A program made the translations under genes and the position numbers. A stretch of 64,000 nucleotides of DNA, taken from contig SZOX01000001.1 of the NCBI GenBank assembly GCA_030263385.1, positions 158,521-222,520 on the forward strand, read 5' to 3'. How positions within the stretch are numbered: position 1 is the stretch's first letter; the number at the start of each line of letters is the position of its first letter. This DNA is from Zeimonas sp003577305. GTDB lineage: Bacteria > Pseudomonadota > Gammaproteobacteria > Burkholderiales > Burkholderiaceae_E. Positions 51,395 to 60,494 of the stretch are shown here, in pieces. Under the pieces are notes generated by a model. That model had not been told where the DNA came from and did no database searches. It saw only the letters and a list, made by a program, of their open reading frames with translations.

Positions 51395-52387
51395 ATGATG
51401 AGCTTTGTCCGCAGGAACGCTGCCGCACTGGCGGCCTGCGTCTCGATGGCGGCGGGTGTCGGCCCGGCAGGGGCGCAAACCTATCCCGAACGGCCAATCA
51501 CGCTGGTCGCGCCGTTCAGCGTCGGCGGCGATGCCGACCTGTCGGCACGCAACCTTGCCGCAGCCGCGCAGAAGTACGTGTCGCAGCCGATCGTCGTCAG
51601 CAATCGCGCAGGCGCGGGTGGCGCAATTGGCTCGCAATTGGTGAAGGAGGCGAAACCCGACGGCTACACGCTGCTGCTCGCACGTGTAGGCTCGCAGACG
51701 CTGCTGCCCGCTCTCAAGCCGAGCATCCCTTACAAGTGGAGCGACTTCACGTTCCTCGGCCTGCTGGAGCGCAATCCGTTCGTCTGCGTGGTTCACGTCG
51801 ATTCCCCCTACCGCACCCTCGGTGACCTGGTTGGCGCGCTCAAGGCGCAGCCGGGCAAGCTCAACTACAGTACGTCGGGGCCGGGGACGATCCTGAACTT
51901 CGGTCCGCAGTTGCTGTTCGACACCCTCGGACTTGGCAAGGACGCGGCGGCGCAGGTGGTCTACAAGGGCGGCGGCGACGCGGCGCTTGCCGTGCTGTCG
52001 CGAGAAGTCGACTTCAACTGCGCGAACCTCACCTCGGTGATCGGCAACGTCAAGGCCGGGAAGCTGCGCGTACTGATGACGACCACGCCGGAGCGCTGGA
52101 AGGACATTCCCGACGTGCCGACCGTGCGCGAGCTCGGTTACCCGCAACTCGAGGCGATAGTCGGCTGGAGCGCGCTCTATGGGCCACCGGGAATGAGCGC
52201 GGAGCTCGTCGCATATTGGGCCGATGTGCTCGCGAAGCTCGCCAAGGATCCGGCGTGGATCGCCGGCACCGAGCGCTTCGGCGGGATCCCCGGAGTAATG
52301 TCGCCGGCAGCGACCGCGATGTTCGCAGCCGACCAGTTCGCGGTCTACGACCGGCTTGGCAAGCAGCTCGGCATCGAGTTGAAGTAG
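51395..52387 (+). CDS. Bug-family (TctC-like) periplasmic substrate-binding protein
   Basis: 330 aa. Signal peptide AALAACVSMAAGVGPAGAQ, then YPERPITLVAPFSVGGDADLSAR and NRAGAGGAIGSQLVKEAKPDGYTLL, characteristic of the large Bordetella Bug family. No TctA/TctB membrane partners are in the window, so it either uses a distant transporter or acts as a sensor. It follows the SdhA-like gene by 34 bp with an AAAGGAGGAG ribosome-binding site, so it likely belongs to the same operon and binds an organic acid. Confidence 0.9.
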   Translation: MMSFVRRNAAALAACVSMAAGVGPAGAQTYPERPITLVAPFSVGGDADLSARNLAAAAQKYVSQPIVVSNRAGAGGAIGSQLVKEAKPDGYTLLLARVGSQTLLPALKPSIPYKWSDFTFLGLLERNPFVCVVHVDSPYRTLGDLVGALKAQPGKLNYSTSGPGTILNFGPQLLFDTLGLGKDAAAQVVYKGGGDAALAVLSREVDFNCANLTSVIGNVKAGKLRVLMTTTPERWKDIPDVPTVRELGYPQLEAIVGWSALYGPPGMSAELVAYWADVLAKLAKDPAWIAGTERFGGIPGVMSPAATAMFAADQFAVYDRLGKQLGIELK

Positions 52388-52394
52388 GCCTCCG

Positions 52395-54044
52395 ATGGCA
52401 CGAATCTTCCGCGGAGCCGACGCGTTGGCGCACGCGTTGCGCTCGGCCGGCGTGGCGCGCGTGTTCACGCTGTCCGGCAACCATGTGATGCCGGTGTTCG
52501 ACGCGACGATCGATACCGGCATATCGCTGCTGCACACGCGGCACGAAGCGGCCGCGGTCCACATGGCCGACGCCTGGGCCCGGCTCACCGGCGAACCCGG
52601 CGTGGCGCTGGTCACCGGCGGGCCCGGTCACGCCAATGCAGTGTCGGCCCTCTACACCGCACAGATGGCCGAGGCGCCGGTCGTGCTGCTGTCGGGGCAC
52701 GCACCCCGCAGCGAACTCGGCATGGGCGCGTTCCAGGAGATGCGCCAGGCCGAGATGGCGGCACCAGTCACCAAGGCGTCGTGGGTCTGCGCGAGCGCCG
52801 ACGAGGTCGCCACCGACCTGGCGCGCGCGATCCGCATCGCGCGCTCGGGCAGACCGGGTCCGGTTCACCTGAGCCTGCCTGCCGACCTGCTCGAGCAGGC
52901 GGCCGACGCGGCTCGCCTGCCTCGGGTGCAGGCCTTCGAAGCACCGGTGCAGCCGCTGCCGATAGCGCACGCACAGTCAATCTTCGCCCGCCTGAGGCAG
53001 GCGAAGCGGCCGCTGGTGCTCGCGGGGCCGTCGTGCATGACGAAACGCGGGCGGGAGCGGCTGCTTGCGCTCGAAGCGGCGATCGCGGTGCCGGTGATCG
53101 GCATGGAGAGCCCGCGCGGGGTGAACGACCCGAGTCTTGGCGCTTTCGCGCAGATGCTCGCGCAAGCCGACTGCGTCCTGCTGCTCGGCAAGCGCTGCGA
53201 CTTCACGCTGAAGTTCGGCCAGCCGCCGGTCTTCGACGCGGGCTGCGCGATGCTCCAGATCGATTCCGAGACGGCGGAGATCGAGCGCACCCGGCACGCC
53301 GTCGGCGCACGGTTGTCCGAGGCGCACGCCGCCGACACATTCGCCGCGATCGAGGCGCTGGCCACTTGCGCGAGCGGCGCGCACGACGCGCTTGCCACGT
53401 CGCGCATCGCATGGGTCAAGGAAGTCCGTGACGCGATCGCATGGCGTCCGCCGGAGTGGGACAGCGTGGTATCAGGCGAGCGCGAGCGGCTGCACCCGGT
53501 ACAGGCGTGTCGCCCGCTGCAGCGACTGCTCGACGCGCACCCTGACTCGGTGCTGGTATCGGACGGCGGCGAAATCGGGCAGTGGGCCCAGGCGTGCCTG
53601 TCGGCCCCGAACCGGGTGATCAACGGGGTCGCTGGTTCGATCGGGGCGGGTCTGGCGTTCGCGCTGGCGGCGCGCGTCGCGAAACCCGACGTGCCGGTGG
53701 TTGCAGTGATGGGCGACGGCACGTTCGGCTTTCACGCCGCCGAGATCGACACCGCGGTGCGCTACTCGCTGCCGTTCGTCGCGGTGGTGGGCAACGACGC
53801 GCGCTGGAATGCCGAGTACCAGATTCAGCTGAAGGGCTACGGCGCCGATCGGCTCGTGGGATGCGAGTTGCGACCGACACGCTATGACCAGGTCTGCGCC
53901 GCATTCGGCGGCCACGGCGAGCTGGTCACCGAGGCTGCGCAGCTCGACGCAGCGGCATCGCGGGCCCGGGATTCGGGCCTGCCGGCATGCGTGAACGTGA
54001 TGATCGAAGGCGCCGCCGCACCGATCGTCCGGCGCCCGGCCTGA
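52395..54044 (+). CDS. Thiamine-diphosphate-dependent enzyme, acetolactate synthase/benzaldehyde lyase-like
   Basis: 549 aa with the three-domain POX fold. The N-terminal Pyr domain has the catalytic Glu51 (RHEAAAVHMADAWAR) and GGPGHANAVSAL; a central domain follows; the C-terminal PP domain has GDGTFGFHAAEIDTA, then VVGNDARWNAEY (GDG...N motif). Candidate reactions are decarboxylation or carboligation of a 2-oxo acid or acyl-CoA. Similarity to oxalyl-CoA decarboxylase, acetolactate synthase and sulfoacetaldehyde acetyltransferase cannot be ranked by eye. It starts 7 bp after the Bug gene. Confidence 0.82.
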   Translation: MARIFRGADALAHALRSAGVARVFTLSGNHVMPVFDATIDTGISLLHTRHEAAAVHMADAWARLTGEPGVALVTGGPGHANAVSALYTAQMAEAPVVLLSGHAPRSELGMGAFQEMRQAEMAAPVTKASWVCASADEVATDLARAIRIARSGRPGPVHLSLPADLLEQAADAARLPRVQAFEAPVQPLPIAHAQSIFARLRQAKRPLVLAGPSCMTKRGRERLLALEAAIAVPVIGMESPRGVNDPSLGAFAQMLAQADCVLLLGKRCDFTLKFGQPPVFDAGCAMLQIDSETAEIERTRHAVGARLSEAHAADTFAAIEALATCASGAHDALATSRIAWVKEVRDAIAWRPPEWDSVVSGERERLHPVQACRPLQRLLDAHPDSVLVSDGGEIGQWAQACLSAPNRVINGVAGSIGAGLAFALAARVAKPDVPVVAVMGDGTFGFHAAEIDTAVRYSLPFVAVVGNDARWNAEYQIQLKGYGADRLVGCELRPTRYDQVCAAFGGHGELVTEAAQLDAAASRARDSGLPACVNVMIEGAAAPIVRRPA

Positions 54045-54054
54045 TGCCTGGGCC

Positions 54055-55407
54055 TCAGCCCGCCATCCACGCATTCGCGATCGACAGGTAGGCGGCCGCC
54101 ACCACCACGTACAACGCCGCGAAGCGGAGGGGCCTGCCGGTGGCGAGTGCGCGCAACGGCACACCGAACATGCTCGATGCGACGGCGACCGGCAAGGTCC
54201 AGATCGACACGGTCGCGCTCAACCCCCAGGCGAACACGGCGGTCTCGACCAGCACGACGTCACGGACGCCGAATGCGCCGCCCGCGAGGATCGGCAACAG
54301 GATGGTCGCCCCGATCATCGGATGCAGACCGGCCAGGCCGCCAGCGATGAGGAGCAACATCAGCGTGATGATCAACGACGTACCCGACAGGAAGGACGGA
54401 GTCAGCGTCCCTGCGATCGCCGCAGCCTCGGGAATTCGTGCAATCACGGTACCGAGGACCGTCGCACCTACGATGATGATCATTTCGTCGGCGAGGCGCC
54501 CGAAGCTGCGAAGCGTATCGCGCGCCACCCGCGCCGCCCTCGCCCGTCCTGCAAATGCGAGATACGCCGCGCACAGCAGCGGCACGCCGGCCGCAACCGC
54601 TGCCGGTCCGCTGAGCGAGAGAGCAGTCGCTACCGCCAGGATCGTGCCGACGATGACCACGGTCGGGACCACCAGCGGCAGCAGCCTGCCGGTGCTGGCG
54701 AGAAACCCGGCGACCCCGAGATTCGGGGTGAACATCCGCCCTGAGAGTGCGAGCCCGGCAAGCGCCAGGCCCGCCCCGAGCGCCATGACTTCCCAGAGTT
54801 TCACCGACGGCACCAGGTGACTGACGAAACCGAGCGAAACGAAGAACGGCGACCACATGACGGCAGTGCCCACCCCGCGCACCGATGCTGCGGCCAGTGC
54901 GACGCGATCCGACGCGCTCGTGTCACGCCCGAGGACCGGTGCGAGGATGCCCATGGTGCCGACGTTGAGCACCGAGCCAAGCGCGTGCGATCCGCAGACC
55001 ATCCAGTTTTCGCGAGCCTGGCCGTCGAGCGCCTCGACGCCCTCGCGCAGCGAGGCGATGCGGGGACTATTCTCGACCGTCGCCCGCAGCAGCAGCACCG
55101 ATGGCAGAAACGCGCCGAAAACCAGGGCGCGCTCGAGGCCGGCGACGAGCAGAGCCGGCTCGGATTTCATCGCGGCAATCGACGCCGCAAGCCCGCCGAC
55201 GCCAGCGAACAGGACACGAATATGGACGCTCGCGCGCAGCAGTGCGAGCAGGACGAATGCGAGCAGACCCGCCATCACGAGCGCGGACAACAGCCTCGAC
55301 GGGCGCGCCAGGTTGGACAATTCGAGCAGCCAGACCGCTGCGAGCAACCCTGCAGAGGCCCGCACCGCCGCGGACGGCCAGCCATCCAGGCTTGAATGCC
55401 TTGTCAC
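54055..55407 (-). CDS. Polytopic membrane transporter of unknown substrate
   Basis: 450 aa, about 11-13 hydrophobic helices, with repeated patterns such as SVLNVGTMGILAPVLG and FGVRDVVLVETAVFAWG. Glycine/proline-rich re-entrant-like loops (GLHPMIGATILLPILAGG) recall ion-transporter-superfamily (ArsB/DASS-like) carriers of dicarboxylates or anions. GTG 55407 is chosen because GGAG lies 7 nt upstream. A GTG at 55464 would add 19 residues. Convergent with the ThDP gene (10 bp between stops). Confidence 0.7.
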   Translation of the reverse strand: MTRHSSLDGWPSAAVRASAGLLAAVWLLELSNLARPSRLLSALVMAGLLAFVLLALLRASVHIRVLFAGVGGLAASIAAMKSEPALLVAGLERALVFGAFLPSVLLLRATVENSPRIASLREGVEALDGQARENWMVCGSHALGSVLNVGTMGILAPVLGRDTSASDRVALAAASVRGVGTAVMWSPFFVSLGFVSHLVPSVKLWEVMALGAGLALAGLALSGRMFTPNLGVAGFLASTGRLLPLVVPTVVIVGTILAVATALSLSGPAAVAAGVPLLCAAYLAFAGRARAARVARDTLRSFGRLADEMIIIVGATVLGTVIARIPEAAAIAGTLTPSFLSGTSLIITLMLLLIAGGLAGLHPMIGATILLPILAGGAFGVRDVVLVETAVFAWGLSATVSIWTLPVAVASSMFGVPLRALATGRPLRFAALYVVVAAAYLSIANAWMAG

Positions 55408-55454
55408 TTGCCCACTCCGGGTTGCTCGAACTCGCGGAAGATCTGCGCCTCCAT
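55404..55454 (-). CDS. Possible 16-codon leader ORF coupled to the transporter
   Basis: ATG 55454 to TGA 55404 encodes MEAQIFREFEQPGVGK; its TGA overlaps the transporter GTG start in a GTGA arrangement. It could be a translational-coupling leader peptide or chance. No family is recognisable. Confidence 0.25.
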   Translation of the reverse strand: MEAQIFREFEQPGVGK

Positions 55455-55575
55455 CTGCGGGCACGATGATACAGGCGTCGCTGCGGTTCTTCGGCCGGAG
55501 CCGCCGCTGCTATCCGGCTCGGCATCGGGGTGTTGGCTGCACGATCCGCCCAACAGGCGGACAATTCACCTGCTA

Positions 55576-55593
55576 CGGAGCCGGAAAGCTCCG
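55576..55593. other. Small stem-loop in the divergent transporter/livK gap
   Basis: CGGAGC / GCTCCG with a 6-nt loop (CGGAAA). Position between divergent genes means it is not a terminator for either; role unknown. Confidence 0.3.
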
Positions 55594-55623
55594 ATGCCTG
55601 CCGCAAGTCCGCATTCCCTACAC

Positions 55624-55653
55624 TTGCACACGACGCTCGCAGCGCGCTATGGT
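55624..55653 (+). promoter_or_regulatory. Weak candidate promoter of the liv operon
   Basis: TTGCAC (55624-55629), 18-bp spacer, TATGGT (55648-55653), about 35 nt before the binding-protein ATG. The -10 box is 5/6; the -35 box is poor. Confidence 0.35.
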
Positions 55654-55687
55654 CGCTGCAGGCCACACGAAACCAGGAGAGACTGCC

Positions 55688-56950
55688 ATGCACTGCAAGC
55701 CTGCCCGTTTCATTCGATGGTCGTCCAGCGCGGGTGCGCGCACGGCGCTCGCCGTCTCGGTCGCCTGCGCTGCGCTGGCGTTCGCCGCGCCTGCCGCGCA
55801 GGCGCAGCCCAAGCCGATCCGCTTCGGCGCGATCTACATCATGTCGGGCAGCGCGGCCGCCTACGGGCAGTTCGCCAAACAGGGCATGGAACTGGCTGCC
55901 GACGAGATCAACGCCAAGGGCGGCATCCTGGGGCGCAAGATCGACTTCGCGCTCGAAGACAGCCAGGGCAAGGTCGACGTGGCGATCCAGGCGGCGCGCA
56001 AGCTCGTGTTCCAGGGCGGCGCCGACGCGCTGATGGGGCTCGACAGTTCCGGCGTGGCCAACGGCCTGACACCGATCGTGCCCGAGCTGCGCAAGCCGTT
56101 CGTGATCACGCACGCCGCGTCCCCCGACGTGACCGGCAAGCTGTGCAATGCCTATACCTACCGCATCAGCGTCAACGTCAACCAGAACATGTCGGCGGCC
56201 GCGCAGATCGCCGCCGAGAGCGGCGCGAAGCGCTGGACGACGATCGGCCCCGACTACGCGTTCGGCCACCAGTCGTGGGAGTACTTCGGCAAGTACCTGA
56301 AGCAGCGCAAGCCCGACGTCGAACTGATGAAGGAAGTCGCGTTCCCGCGCTTCGGCGCCGAGGATTTCGTCCCCTTCATCAACAGCGTGATGCAGAGCAA
56401 GCCCGACGGCGTGCTGATTTCGCTGTGGGGCGGCGACCTCGTCAACTTCGTGCGCCAGGCGAAGAATCTCGGCTTCTTCGACCAGAAGTTCCAGGTGCTG
56501 CTCACGCTCGGCGCAGCCACCGAGGTGCTCTCGGCGCTCGGAGAGCAGATGCCGCAGGGCGTCTGGGCGGGCACGCGCTACTGGTTCACAGCGCACGACA
56601 ATCCGGTGAACAACGCCTTCGTCAAGGCCTACTTCGATCGCTACAAGACGCCGCCGAGCTATAACGCCGAGGGCGCGTACGCGGCGCTGTACCTCTACAA
56701 GGCCGCAATGGAGAAGGCCGGCAAGGTCGACGGCGAGGCGGTGGCCAAGGCGCTGTCGGGCATCTCCTTCGATGCGCCCAACGGCCGCGTGACGATGCGC
56801 GCGGAGGATCACCAGGCGGTGGTCGGGCCCACCTGGGGCAAACTCGGCGCCTTCGACGCGAAATACAAGGTTCGCATGCTCGACTCGATGCGCACCTTCA
56901 AGGGAGAAGACGTCACGCCTGCGGTCTCGGAAACCGGCTGCAAGCTGTGA
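55688..56950 (+). CDS. Branched-chain amino acid-type ABC substrate-binding protein (LivK-like)
   Basis: 420 aa. Signal peptide TALAVSVACAALAFAAPAAQA, then a type-I periplasmic fold with IRFGAIYIMSGSAAAYGQFA and AADEINAKGGILGRKI, the Leu/Ile/Val-binding pattern. Environmental members bind aromatic acids, amides, urea or short organic acids as often as amino acids, so the ligand is open. ATG 55688 follows CCAGGAGAG. First gene of a complete five-gene importer. Confidence 0.9.
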   Translation: MHCKPARFIRWSSSAGARTALAVSVACAALAFAAPAAQAQPKPIRFGAIYIMSGSAAAYGQFAKQGMELAADEINAKGGILGRKIDFALEDSQGKVDVAIQAARKLVFQGGADALMGLDSSGVANGLTPIVPELRKPFVITHAASPDVTGKLCNAYTYRISVNVNQNMSAAAQIAAESGAKRWTTIGPDYAFGHQSWEYFGKYLKQRKPDVELMKEVAFPRFGAEDFVPFINSVMQSKPDGVLISLWGGDLVNFVRQAKNLGFFDQKFQVLLTLGAATEVLSALGEQMPQGVWAGTRYWFTAHDNPVNNAFVKAYFDRYKTPPSYNAEGAYAALYLYKAAMEKAGKVDGEAVAKALSGISFDAPNGRVTMRAEDHQAVVGPTWGKLGAFDAKYKVRMLDSMRTFKGEDVTPAVSETGCKL

Positions 56951-56976
56951 GCATCGACGCGCGGCGTCGCGCGGTT

Positions 56977-57018
56977 GCCGGGCGAGCCCGGCTCCGCGTG
57001 CGCCAGGCGGGCGCACGC
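56977..57018 (+). promoter_or_regulatory. Two consecutive stem-loops between the binding-protein gene and livH
   Basis: GCCGGGC / GCCCGGC (56977-56992) and GCGTGCGCC / GGCGCACGC with a 5-nt loop (56996-57018). Lacking U-runs, they probably protect or partially terminate the binding-protein mRNA, raising its level over the permease genes. Confidence 0.5.
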
Positions 57019-57046
57019 GCGCACGCCGGCTGATCGGCCCGTTCGC

Positions 57047-57913
57047 ATGCAGGGAATCCTCGCAGCGCTGTTGAACAGCCTCGAAATCGGGCTGCTGCTG
57101 TTCGTCATCGCGGTCGGCCTGAACATCGTCTTCGGGGTGCTGAACGTCATCAATTTCGCGCACGGCGGGCTCTACATGCTGGGCGCGTACTTCACCTACA
57201 CCGTCGTCTCCCGGTTCGGCCTGCCGTTCTGGCCCGCGCTCGTGCTCGCACCGCTGGCGGTGGCGGCGATCGCCGTCGTGATCGAGCGCGTCGTGCTGCG
57301 CCGGGTCTACGGCCGCGACGTCTCCGACAGCCTGCTCGTCACCTTTGCCCTGCTGCTCGTGATCGACGACGCGGTGCGCGTCTTCTGGGGCTCGGGAATC
57401 CACGTGGTGCAGCCGCCGCCGTCGATGCGGGGCACGGTCGAGGTGCTCGGCGTCACCTACCCCGCGTACAGCTTCTTCGTGATGGGCGCGGCGCTCGTCG
57501 CGATGCTCGCGCTGTGGCTGTTCTTCGTGCGCACGCGCGCCGGACGCGTCGTGCGCGCTGCGGCGATCGATCGCCGCATGGCCGAGGGCATCGGCATCGA
57601 CGTGCCGCGCGTGATCACCGGCGTGTTCGCACTGGGCGCCTGGATGGCCGGCGCCGCGGGCGTCGTGGCTGCGCCGATGCGGGCGATCGCCCCCGGAATG
57701 GGAGACCGCGTGATCATCGATGCGTTCATCGTCGTCGTCATCGGCGGCCTGGGCAGTTTCCCCGGAACGCTGCTGGGCGCCCTCGTGCTCGGCGCGATCT
57801 ACGGCTTCGGCGGACGCTACCTCGCACAGATCAACCTCGTGCTGCCGTACCTCGGCATGGCGCTGGTGCTGCTGCTGCGCCCGCGCGGACTGATGGGCCG
57901 GAGAGCCGCCTGA
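57047..57913 (+). CDS. livH: Branched-chain amino acid-type ABC permease, LivH family
   Basis: 288 aa, about eight membrane helices. GLNIVFGVLNVINFAHGGLYMLGAY at the N-terminus and DAFIVVVIGGLGSFPGTLLGA near the C-terminus are the LivH signatures. ATG 57047 lies 96 bp after the binding protein; its stop shares one base with the livM start (TGATG). Confidence 0.93.
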   Translation: MQGILAALLNSLEIGLLLFVIAVGLNIVFGVLNVINFAHGGLYMLGAYFTYTVVSRFGLPFWPALVLAPLAVAAIAVVIERVVLRRVYGRDVSDSLLVTFALLLVIDDAVRVFWGSGIHVVQPPPSMRGTVEVLGVTYPAYSFFVMGAALVAMLALWLFFVRTRAGRVVRAAAIDRRMAEGIGIDVPRVITGVFALGAWMAGAAGVVAAPMRAIAPGMGDRVIIDAFIVVVIGGLGSFPGTLLGALVLGAIYGFGGRYLAQINLVLPYLGMALVLLLRPRGLMGRRAA

Positions 57914-58914
57914 TGGTGCGCGCTGGCGAGGCGATCGCAGCGCCCGGAGCGTCACCGGCGCGAGGCGCTGCCCGGCGCGGGATCGCAGGGGCGCTGCTCG
58001 GCGTGCTGCTCGTCGTCCTGTATCTGCTGCCCGGATGGGTGCCGTATTTCTACGTGTTCGTCGCGACGCGCATCCTGCTGATGGGACTGTTCGCGGCGAG
58101 CTTCAACCTGATCTTCGGCTACGGCGGCATGCTCTCCTTCGGCCACGCCGCGTTCTTCGGCGCCGGCGCGTACGCGTCGGCGCTCGCGCTGCTGCACTTC
58201 GGCTGGCCGCTGGTCGCGGTGATCCTCGCGGCGACGCTCGTCGCCGCGCTGCTCGCGTGGGTGATCGGCGCGTTCTGCGTACGCCTCGACGAGGTCTATT
58301 TCGCAATGCTCACGCTGGCCTTCGGGATGATGGTGTACGCGATCGTCCACCAATGGCGCAGCGTCACGAACGGCAGCGACGGCATCGCGGGTTTCCCTCT
58401 CGGCAGCTTCGGGCTCGGCCTCGACCTGCAGCTCGCCGACCCCGCGGTCTACTACCGGGTGGTGCTCGTCGTCGTCGTGATCGCCGCACTGCTGCTCTAC
58501 CGGATCGTGCGCTCGCCGTTCGGGCTGCTGCTCGCCGCGGTGCGCCAGAACGGCGAGCGCGTCTCGTTCTGCGGCGTCGACGTGCGCCGCCACCGGCTGA
58601 TCGCCTTCGTGATCGCCGGTGCCTTCGCCGGGCTGGCCGGAGCGCTGTTCGCGCCGTTCAACCGCGTCGCGAATCCCGACATGGTGCACTGGACGCAATC
58701 TGCGCTGCCCGTGCTGATGACGATCCTGGGCGGAGCGGGCCACTTCCTCGGGCCCTTCTTCGGCGCTGCGATCTTCGTGCTGCTCGAGACCTGGATCACC
58801 ACCTACACCGAGCACTGGATGCTGTTCCTGGGCATCGTGCTCGCGGTGCTGGTGATCTTCTTTCGCCGCGGCATCTTCGGCACGATTCTCGATCGCTTCT
58901 CGGGGGAACGATGA
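57913..58914 (+). CDS. livM: Branched-chain amino acid-type ABC permease, LivM family
   Basis: 333 aa. A basic N-terminal tail precedes ~9 membrane helices; SFNLIFGYGGMLSFGHAAFFGAGAY and TILGGAGHFLGPFFGAAIFVLLE mark LivM. Coupled to livH and livG by short overlaps. Confidence 0.93.
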   Translation: MVRAGEAIAAPGASPARGAARRGIAGALLGVLLVVLYLLPGWVPYFYVFVATRILLMGLFAASFNLIFGYGGMLSFGHAAFFGAGAYASALALLHFGWPLVAVILAATLVAALLAWVIGAFCVRLDEVYFAMLTLAFGMMVYAIVHQWRSVTNGSDGIAGFPLGSFGLGLDLQLADPAVYYRVVLVVVVIAALLLYRIVRSPFGLLLAAVRQNGERVSFCGVDVRRHRLIAFVIAGAFAGLAGALFAPFNRVANPDMVHWTQSALPVLMTILGGAGHFLGPFFGAAIFVLLETWITTYTEHWMLFLGIVLAVLVIFFRRGIFGTILDRFSGER

Positions 58915-59678
58915 GCGCGCGCGGGTCGCCGCTGCTGTCGGTACGCGGGCTGTCGAAGCACTTCGGCGGCGTGGCTGCGGTGGACGGGATCGACCTGGAC
59001 GTGCAGGCGCGCGAAACGGTGGCGCTGATCGGACCGAACGGCGCGGGCAAGACGACGTTCTACAACCTGCTGTCGGGCCGCATGCAGCCCACGGGCGGGA
59101 GCGTCGTCTTCGACGGACGCGACGTCACCGGCCGCCCGCCGCACGAGATCAGCCGGCTCGGCATCTCGCGCTCGTTCCAGATCACGAACATCTTTCCGGA
59201 GCTGTCTGCACGCGAGAACGTCGAGGTCGCGCTCACCGCCCTGCACGGCAAGGCGTTGCGGTTCTTCTCGCGCGCGGCGGCCGACCACGCATTGCACGAA
59301 GAGGCCGATGCGCTGCTCGGGCAACTCGGTCTCGGCGCGCTCGCCACCTCGCGCGCCGGAACCCTGAGCTATGGCGACAAGCGCCTGCTCGAGATCGCGA
59401 TCGTTCTCGCGACGCGACCGCGCCTCGTGCTGCTCGACGAGCCGACCGCCGGCATGACGCCCGAAGAGACGCGCGGCGTCGTGGCGCTGGTGCGCCGGCT
59501 CGCCGGATCGACCCAGTGCACCTTCCTGATCACCGAGCACGACATGGAGGTCGTCTTCGGGCTGGCCGACCGCATCGTGGTGCTGCATCGGGGCCGCGTG
59601 CTCGCGCACGGCAGTGCCGACGAAATCCGCGCGAGCCGCGAAGTGCGCGAGGCCTACCTGGGCGAACCCGATGACTGA
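58911..59678 (+). CDS. livG: ABC transporter ATPase, LivG family
   Basis: 255 aa. Walker A GPNGAGKTT, Q-loop RSFQITNIFPELSARENV, signature LSYGDKRLLEIA, Walker B LVLLDEPTAGMTPEE and switch His in ITEHDMEVVFGLAD. ATG 58911 overlaps the livM stop; it overlaps livF by 8 bp. Confidence 0.94.
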   Translation: MSARGSPLLSVRGLSKHFGGVAAVDGIDLDVQARETVALIGPNGAGKTTFYNLLSGRMQPTGGSVVFDGRDVTGRPPHEISRLGISRSFQITNIFPELSARENVEVALTALHGKALRFFSRAAADHALHEEADALLGQLGLGALATSRAGTLSYGDKRLLEIAIVLATRPRLVLLDEPTAGMTPEETRGVVALVRRLAGSTQCTFLITEHDMEVVFGLADRIVVLHRGRVLAHGSADEIRASREVREAYLGEPDD

Positions 59679-60453
59679 CGCGACCACTTCGTCGCCCGGG
59701 GCCGGACGCGAGCGCGCCGCGGCAGCGGCCGCCACGCGCGGCGGCGACGAACCGCTGCTGTTCGTCGAGGACCTGCACACCTATTACGGCGAGAGCCACG
59801 CATTGCAGGGAGTGAGCCTGCGAGTGCATGCGGGAGAGGTCGTCTGCCTGCTCGGCCGCAACGGCGCCGGCAAGAGCACGACGCTGAACAGCATCGTCGG
59901 ACTCACGCCGGCGCGCAGCGGAACCGTGCGCTTCGACGGCGAGGAGATCCGGCGCCTGCCGGCGCATCGCATCGCGCGTCGCGGCCTCGCGCTCGTTCCC
60001 GAAGATCGGCGGATCTTTGCCGGACTCAGCGTCACCGAGAACCTCGAGGTTGCCTCGCCCGCACGGCCGGCGCGCGAGCGGCGCTGGCCGATCGAGCGGA
60101 TCTTCGACGAATTCCCGATGCTCGCCGAGGTGCGCGAGCAGGACGGCGCGACGCTCTCGGGCGGCCAGCAGCAGATGCTCGCGATCGCGCGGGCGCTCGC
60201 CGGCGAGCCGCGACTGCTGCTGCTCGACGAACCGAACGAAGGGCTCGCTCCGGTGATCGTCCAGCAGATCGGCACGCTGATCGACCGGCTCGCCGAGACG
60301 ACCACGATCGTGCTCACCGACCAGAGCGTGCGCTTCGCGCTGCGCCATGCGCAGCGCGGCTACATCCTGCAGAAGGGCCGCATCGTCTACGAGGGCGGCG
60401 CGCAGCAGATTGCGCAAGACCCCGACGTGCAGCGCTATCTCGCGGTTGCCTGA
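59671..60453 (+). CDS. livF: ABC transporter ATPase, LivF family
   Basis: 260 aa with a ~25-residue Ala-rich N-terminal extension. Walker A GRNGAGKST, LALVPEDRRIFAGLSVTENL, signature LSGGQQQMLAIARAL, Walker B LLLLDEPNEGLAPVIV. The usual switch His is replaced in VLTDQSVRFAL (Asp-Gln), a common LivF feature. Last gene of the operon. Confidence 0.94.
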   Translation: MTDATTSSPGAGRERAAAAAATRGGDEPLLFVEDLHTYYGESHALQGVSLRVHAGEVVCLLGRNGAGKSTTLNSIVGLTPARSGTVRFDGEEIRRLPAHRIARRGLALVPEDRRIFAGLSVTENLEVASPARPARERRWPIERIFDEFPMLAEVREQDGATLSGGQQQMLAIARALAGEPRLLLLDEPNEGLAPVIVQQIGTLIDRLAETTTIVLTDQSVRFALRHAQRGYILQKGRIVYEGGAQQIAQDPDVQRYLAVA

Positions 60454-60469
60454 GGATCCGGGCAATCCG

Positions 60470-60494
60470 GAGCCGACCGCTGGCGGAACGGCTC
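60470..60494. terminator. Stem-loop in the convergent livF/dctM gap
   Basis: GAGCCG-A-CCGC-TG-GCGG-AA-CGGCTC folds into a two-part hairpin that fills the 39-bp convergent gap and ends inside the dctM stop codon. No U-run, so bidirectional termination is only inferred from position. Confidence 0.35.

Noticed and set aside
55067..57955. A 962-codon minus-strand open frame over livK and livH
   Set aside because: It opposes clear binding-protein and permease genes, is Asp/His/Arg-rich and has no domain.
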